From contig DATKDU010000548.1 in the NCBI GenBank assembly GCA_035512595.1, positions 1 to 9,498 on the forward strand: a DNA stretch of 9,498 bases, in the 5' to 3' direction. The notes under the pieces were generated by a model. The model saw only the letters and a program-made list of their open reading frames with translations. It did no database searches and had not been told where the DNA came from. The translations under genes and the position numbers were made by a program. Each line of letters opens with the position of its first letter. The stretch's first letter is position 1. Source of the DNA: DATKDU01 sp035512595. GTDB lineage: Bacteria; Planctomycetota; Planctomycetia; Pirellulales; Pirellulaceae. Shown one piece after another: positions 6,883-9,498 of this stretch.

Positions 6883-7221
6883 AAACTCCCTCGTTCGGGG
6901 GGGGCACCGGTGCCGAACCGAGCAACCAAATTGAAGTGAATTGTCAAAGACCTTCGCGGACAGCTCTCGTCCGTCCGGTGGCAAAATCGCCCATCTTGCC
7001 GGGCCTGCCGCTGCGCTTGAATGCCCTCGCGCGACCCGGCAGGCTCGCCCATCGATAGGATGCGCCAACATGGACAATTATTCCCTAGTGGTCCGAAAAA
7101 AACAAGTCACCCCTGCGGTCCACCCCGTTCTGGGCATGCGGCCCAACTGCTCTAGGTCAAACCGCCCTCGCGGGGTTACCATTCCGGGCGATTTCCTCGT
7201 TACGCTAGCCCGGACCGACCC

Positions 7222-7932
7222 ATGCCGGCAGAAACGACCCGCCTGTTTGTTGCCCTGCGCCCCGATGAGCCGACCGGTGCGCTCATCCGGTCTTACAAGC
7301 GGCGGCTGCTAGCGGCGGCCGGGCCGCAGCTTTATGCCACCGATCCGCCCCACACGACGCTCTACTTGGCGGAGTTTGCGGCGGACCGGCTCTGTCAAGT
7401 GATTCGCACGGCCAGCCAACTTGCCGGCCAGATCGAAATGCCGGCGGTGACGATCGAGGGCTTTCATGTCTTTGCCGGCGATCCGCTGACGGGGGCCAAC
7501 ACGCTCGTCTGCCGGTTCGCTGATGACTCGTGCGATCGGTTGCGGCAGGTGCAACTGCGGGTGCTCGCAGCACTCGCGCCGCTACACGATCCGGTGGCCA
7601 CGCAGCGGGCCCTCTTGCCGCGCTGGCCGGCTCTCAGCGGCGAGCAGCGGCGGCGGGGAATGCTGTTTGGCTTTCCCTACGTCGGCGGCGGCTGGATTCC
7701 GCATCTGACGATCGCCAGCGTGCGGCAAAGCGAGTGGGCAAACGTAGCGCACGTTTTCCAAGTAGGTCCCGCTTGCCGAGCGGGACCTGGGACGAGCGAC
7801 GATTTCGCAAGGTCCCGCCCGGCAGACGGGACCTACTTTCCCACCCTTGATGTTTTCGAGCTCCACGGACTAAAGCCCGTGCGGCTGGCGAGCTTTCCGC
7901 TCGCCGGCGGACCGATTGGCAAGGTAGCCTGA
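7222..7932 (+). CDS. 2H phosphoesterase (LigT/2'-5' RNA ligase-like) with repeat insertion
   Basis: The 236-residue protein opens with RLFVALRPDE, typical of RNA 2',3'-cyclic phosphodiesterases. It carries the two catalytic HxT motifs of the 2H superfamily: His44-Thr46 (HTTLYL) and His161-Thr163 (HLTIAS). Known relatives open 2',3'-cyclic phosphate ends of RNA or small nucleotides; the real substrate is not evident. Family members often have about 180-190 residues. Part of the excess is residues 180-206, which are read from the palindromic element at 7760-7838; the terminal strand (LDVFELHG) resumes after it, so the insertion sits in a loop behind the second HxT motif. The ATG at 7222 is the start nearest to RLFVAL; no strong Shine-Dalgarno site is seen. 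The stop is one base before the ATG of the next gene, which indicates translational coupling. Confidence 0.88.
   Translation: MPAETTRLFVALRPDEPTGALIRSYKRRLLAAAGPQLYATDPPHTTLYLAEFAADRLCQVIRTASQLAGQIEMPAVTIEGFHVFAGDPLTGANTLVCRFADDSCDRLRQVQLRVLAALAPLHDPVATQRALLPRWPALSGEQRRRGMLFGFPYVGGGWIPHLTIASVRQSEWANVAHVFQVGPACRAGPGTSDDFARSRPADGTYFPTLDVFELHGLKPVRLASFPLAGGPIGKVA
7760..7838. repeat. Palindromic element inside the 2H phosphoesterase gene
   Basis: The arms 7760-7788 and 7810-7838 pair at 26 of 29 positions (outer AAGTAGGTCCCG / CGGGACCTACTT). Each arm is itself a hairpin, for example GGTCCCGCT pairing with AGCGGGACC. The element is read in frame as residues 180-206 (VGPACRAGPG and so on). I recall similar GTAGGTCCCGC palindromes as dispersed repeats in planctomycete genomes. 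The element as delimited is 79 bases, not a multiple of three, so flanking bases must have adjusted the frame. Confidence 0.85.
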
Positions 7933-7933
7933 C

Positions 7934-9498
7934 ATGACGACCTCCTTTTCTTCGACTCATTTCACCAACCACGTAGGGTGGGACCAGCTTGCTCCGCAAG
8001 CGCCGGCCCACCTGGAAAGGTTGGCGCACTGCGGTGGGCCGGCGCCCGCCGAGGCGGTCTTGGCCCACCCTACGGACTTCAAGCAGCAAATCATCGCCAC
8101 GCTCAAGGACGTCGCCGAGCGCTGCGACTGGATCCTCTCAGCCACGCTCACCGGCAGCTTCCTCCGCGGCACTGGGCTGGAGGGAATCAGCGACATCGAT
8201 TTCGTCGTCATCGTGGACCGGCTGAATGCCGAGCGGATGAACGAGATTCAGCAGGCGTTCCGTGCGGCCCTCGAGCCGGTGCTGGCGAAAGAGGATTACA
8301 CGCTGCGGATCAACCCGACGCTGGGGCCGCTCAAGTTCAACGACGAGCGAACCGCCGTGCTGCATTTGATGCTGTATTCGCTGAGAGCACACGTCGAGCA
8401 CGTGATCCAAAGCCCGTTCACCTGCCTGGACTGGCAGCGGTCGGACGTGTACTTCAAGCGATCGCTGGCCGAGACCTATCCGGTCTTCGGCCTCCAGCCG
8501 CGCCACTTCGTCAGCGCCCGGCGGAGCATTCAGGATTACCTGCGGGATTATCGCTCCGCCGTCGTCTCGTACCGCGAGCTTGATTGCGAGGAAAACGGCT
8601 ACCGCGAGGTCCGCCGTGAAAAGCCGATGACGGTCCGCGACCGGCACGAGTTCGCCTATCACATCCTGCGGTTTTTGATGCAGAACACGCTGAAGCTGCT
8701 CCTCAAGCGGAATGAAGCGCCGGAAGGAGAGCTGCTGCTCGATCAATTCTCGCTGGCATTTGGGGACTGCGGCGGGCTGCTCCGGCCGCTCTATCGCGAG
8801 CTGGCCGAGAAGAAGCGCTCGCTCGACTTTGCCCAGCCGCTGGCGCAGCTCGACGAGCGGCTGGCAGCGTGGATCGGCGACTACGAGCGGCAGTTCCGCA
8901 ACATTTTTTTTACCGACGCCCGGCGGCATGTGCTGTTCCGGCACGCGCCGACGAGTCTGAATCCTGGACAGGTTGAAAACCTGTCCTACGAGCCGCGATT
9001 CCTCGGCCGCCGCAATCCGGACGTCGAGCCGCTGGCGATCGACTCGCTGGCGCCGTTGGCCAAAGCGGTCAGCGAGCTGCGCATCGGCCGCGTCTTCAGC
9101 TCGCCGCTGGCCCGCTGTCAGCAGTCGCTGGCCGCGCTGACGGACCATCTACTAACCCGAAGCGCCAGCGAGGGACAGCCCTCCACGCCGCGAGACCCGT
9201 ACTCGGAATCGACCGTCTCCCTCGCTGGCGCGTCGGGCTTGTGTTTGCCGCGCCCGTGCCTCGATGCGCGGCTCGAAGAAATCGACTACGGCCACTGCGA
9301 GGGGCTCTCAGCCGGCGAAGCCCGGCAGCAGTTTCCGCGGCTGGCGGCGGCCTGGGACCGGGGCGAAGACGTTCGCTTCCCCGACGGCGAGTGTACTGCC
9401 GACGTCGCCCGGCGCTTGGAAGCATTCATCGACGGCCAGTGGGACCACGATGGCAGCGACACCCTCACCTGCACGCACAACGTCGTCCTCCGCTGCCT
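7934..9498 (+). CDS. Nucleotidyltransferase-histidine phosphatase fusion, runs off window
   Basis: The frame is open for 521 codons and continues past the window. N-terminal domain: a polymerase-beta-type nucleotidyltransferase with TGSFLRG and SDIDFVV (Gly74-Ser75 and Asp87-x-Asp89, the metal-binding pair). The middle (about 130-330) is predicted helical, with FAYHILRFLMQNTLKLLLKR, and is not recognised. C-terminal domain: histidine phosphatase with RHAPTSLN (Arg336-His337, His337 as the expected phosphoacceptor; Ala replaces the usual Gly), SPLARCQQS (390-398), EIDYGHCEG (449-457), FPDGE and THN (His515). The ATG at 7934 follows the upstream stop by one base, so translation is probably coupled. 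Three palindromic elements are read in frame (residues about 13-47, 345-351, 406-437). All phosphatase motifs up to the window edge survive, so the protein is probably functional. The substrate is unknown. Confidence 0.85.
   Translation, partial: MTTSFSSTHFTNHVGWDQLAPQAPAHLERLAHCGGPAPAEAVLAHPTDFKQQIIATLKDVAERCDWILSATLTGSFLRGTGLEGISDIDFVVIVDRLNAERMNEIQQAFRAALEPVLAKEDYTLRINPTLGPLKFNDERTAVLHLMLYSLRAHVEHVIQSPFTCLDWQRSDVYFKRSLAETYPVFGLQPRHFVSARRSIQDYLRDYRSAVVSYRELDCEENGYREVRREKPMTVRDRHEFAYHILRFLMQNTLKLLLKRNEAPEGELLLDQFSLAFGDCGGLLRPLYRELAEKKRSLDFAQPLAQLDERLAAWIGDYERQFRNIFFTDARRHVLFRHAPTSLNPGQVENLSYEPRFLGRRNPDVEPLAIDSLAPLAKAVSELRIGRVFSSPLARCQQSLAALTDHLLTRSASEGQPSTPRDPYSESTVSLAGASGLCLPRPCLDARLEEIDYGHCEGLSAGEARQQFPRLAAAWDRGEDVRFPDGECTADVARRLEAFIDGQWDHDGSDTLTCTHNVVLRC
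7972..8074. repeat. Palindromic element at the N-terminus of the fusion gene
   Basis: The outer arms CGTAGGGTGGG (7972-7982) and CCCACCCTACG (8064-8074) are exact complements. Inner segments CGCCGGCCCACC (8001-8012) and GGTGGGCCGGCGC (8033-8045) pair with each other. Smaller hairpins sit between: GCTTGC-TCC-GCAAGC, and CCGCC-GA-GGCGG. The whole can fold as a branched structure. It encodes about residues 13-47, immediately before the first recognisable helix of the nucleotidyltransferase domain (DFKQQIIATL). The delimited length of 103 bases is not a multiple of three. Confidence 0.85.
8966..8986. repeat. Short perfect palindrome after the phosphatase RHA motif
   Basis: GGACAGGTT (8966-8974) and AACCTGTCC (8978-8986) pair exactly around GAA. 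It is read in frame between RHAPTSLN and RFLGRR, which lie eleven residues apart instead of the three or four usual in histidine phosphatases. I recall GGACAGGTT-type palindromes as dispersed repeats in planctomycete genomes. Confidence 0.75.
9151..9242. repeat. Palindromic element inside the phosphatase domain
   Basis: The arms 9151-9175 and 9218-9242 are near-complementary (22 of 25 positions; central part GCGCCAGCGAGGGA against TCCCTCGCTGGCGC). The left arm matches 21 of 23 bases with the arm of the intergenic palindrome at 2631-2653, so both belong to one family. The element is read in frame as about residues 406-437 (LTRSASEGQP and so on), between the helix after SPLARC and the EIDYG strand, a region that is usually short. 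The central 42 bases are not self-complementary. Confidence 0.88.

Larger units (their letters stand above)
6487..7221. other. Divergent intergenic region, no gene found
   Basis: These 735 bases separate ald (minus) from the 2H phosphoesterase (plus) and should hold both promoters. Translations of the open frames here are Arg/Pro/Ser-rich and show no motif. Contents that can be seen: the palindrome at 6504-6542; an AT-rich patch near 6680-6704; C-run/G-run hairpins at 6732-6749 and 6766-6778; runs of six to eight G at 6741-6747, 6776-6781, 6867-6872 and 6897-6904; and three copies of TTTGACA or its complement at 6854-6860, 6876-6882 and 6942-6948. No tRNA, CRISPR or known riboswitch pattern was recognised. 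Confidence 0.6.

Noticed and set aside
6711..7058. Open frames in the divergent intergenic region
   Set aside because: Compositions are Arg/Pro/Ser-rich and no motif or ribosome site is seen. The reading looks like chance in GC-rich DNA.
6598..7221. tRNA or riboswitch in the long gap
   Set aside because: No T-loop, anticodon stem or known riboswitch core could be recognised on either strand; only small hairpins are present.
7071..7312. Small ORF starting MDNYSLVV before the 2H gene
   Set aside because: It overlaps the start of the 2H gene in another frame, loses plausible composition after about ten residues, and has no ribosome site.
8138..9148. Minus-strand open frame of 336 codons
   Set aside because: It is the antisense of the fusion gene, in which nucleotidyltransferase and phosphatase motifs are clear in the plus frame.
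7934..9498. Fusion gene as a pseudogene broken by repeats
   Set aside because: The frame stays open through all three repeats and conserved motifs continue before and after each, which is not expected of a decaying gene.

Overview
The window (about 9.5 kb, GC-rich) looks like chromosomal DNA of a planctomycete, probably of the Pirellulales type. That assignment is an inference. It rests on the style of the Dxs, NadK and alanine dehydrogenase proteins, on a secreted protein of a sort I associate with that phylum, and on several dispersed palindromic repeats I recall from such genomes. No database search was possible.

Layout. (1) Positions 1-1377 (+) hold the 3' three quarters of dxs (isoprenoid precursor synthesis). 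(2) Positions 1378-1720 are a non-coding gap with a short AAGCACCAA-type repeat and a large imperfect hairpin. (3) nadK (+, 1721-2614) follows and ends just before a perfect 23-bp inverted repeat at 2631-2684. (4) Next come a secreted protein of unknown function (2711-3577) and a DUF2892/SRPBCC membrane protein (3673-4413), both with clear Shine-Dalgarno sites. (5) A Cupin_4/JmjC-like Fe(II) oxygenase (4479-5438) converges on, and overlaps by 56 bp, alanine dehydrogenase ald on the minus strand (5383-6486). (6) About 735 bp without a gene (6487-7221), rich in G-runs and small hairpins, separates ald from a divergent plus-strand pair. (7) That pair is a 2H phosphoesterase (LigT/2'-5' RNA ligase-like, 7222-7932) and, one base after its stop, a long ORF open to the window end (7934-9498). 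The long ORF joins an N-terminal polymerase-beta-type nucleotidyltransferase domain, a helical middle and a C-terminal histidine-phosphatase domain.

The most interesting part is the last pair. Its two reading frames carry four palindromic repeat elements of four different sequence types (7760-7838, 7972-8074, 8966-8986, 9151-9242). All are read through in frame, and all sit in places that look like the N-terminus, a loop or a linker. The catalytic motifs on both sides of each insertion survive. This resembles the palindromic protein-expanding elements known from Rickettsia. Related or similar palindromes also lie between genes in this window (1473-1574, 2631-2684, 6504-6542), so coding and non-coding copies can be compared directly. 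The three activities (cyclic phosphodiesterase-like, nucleotidyltransferase, phosphatase) suggest a small nucleotide- or RNA-end-processing module whose substrate is unknown.
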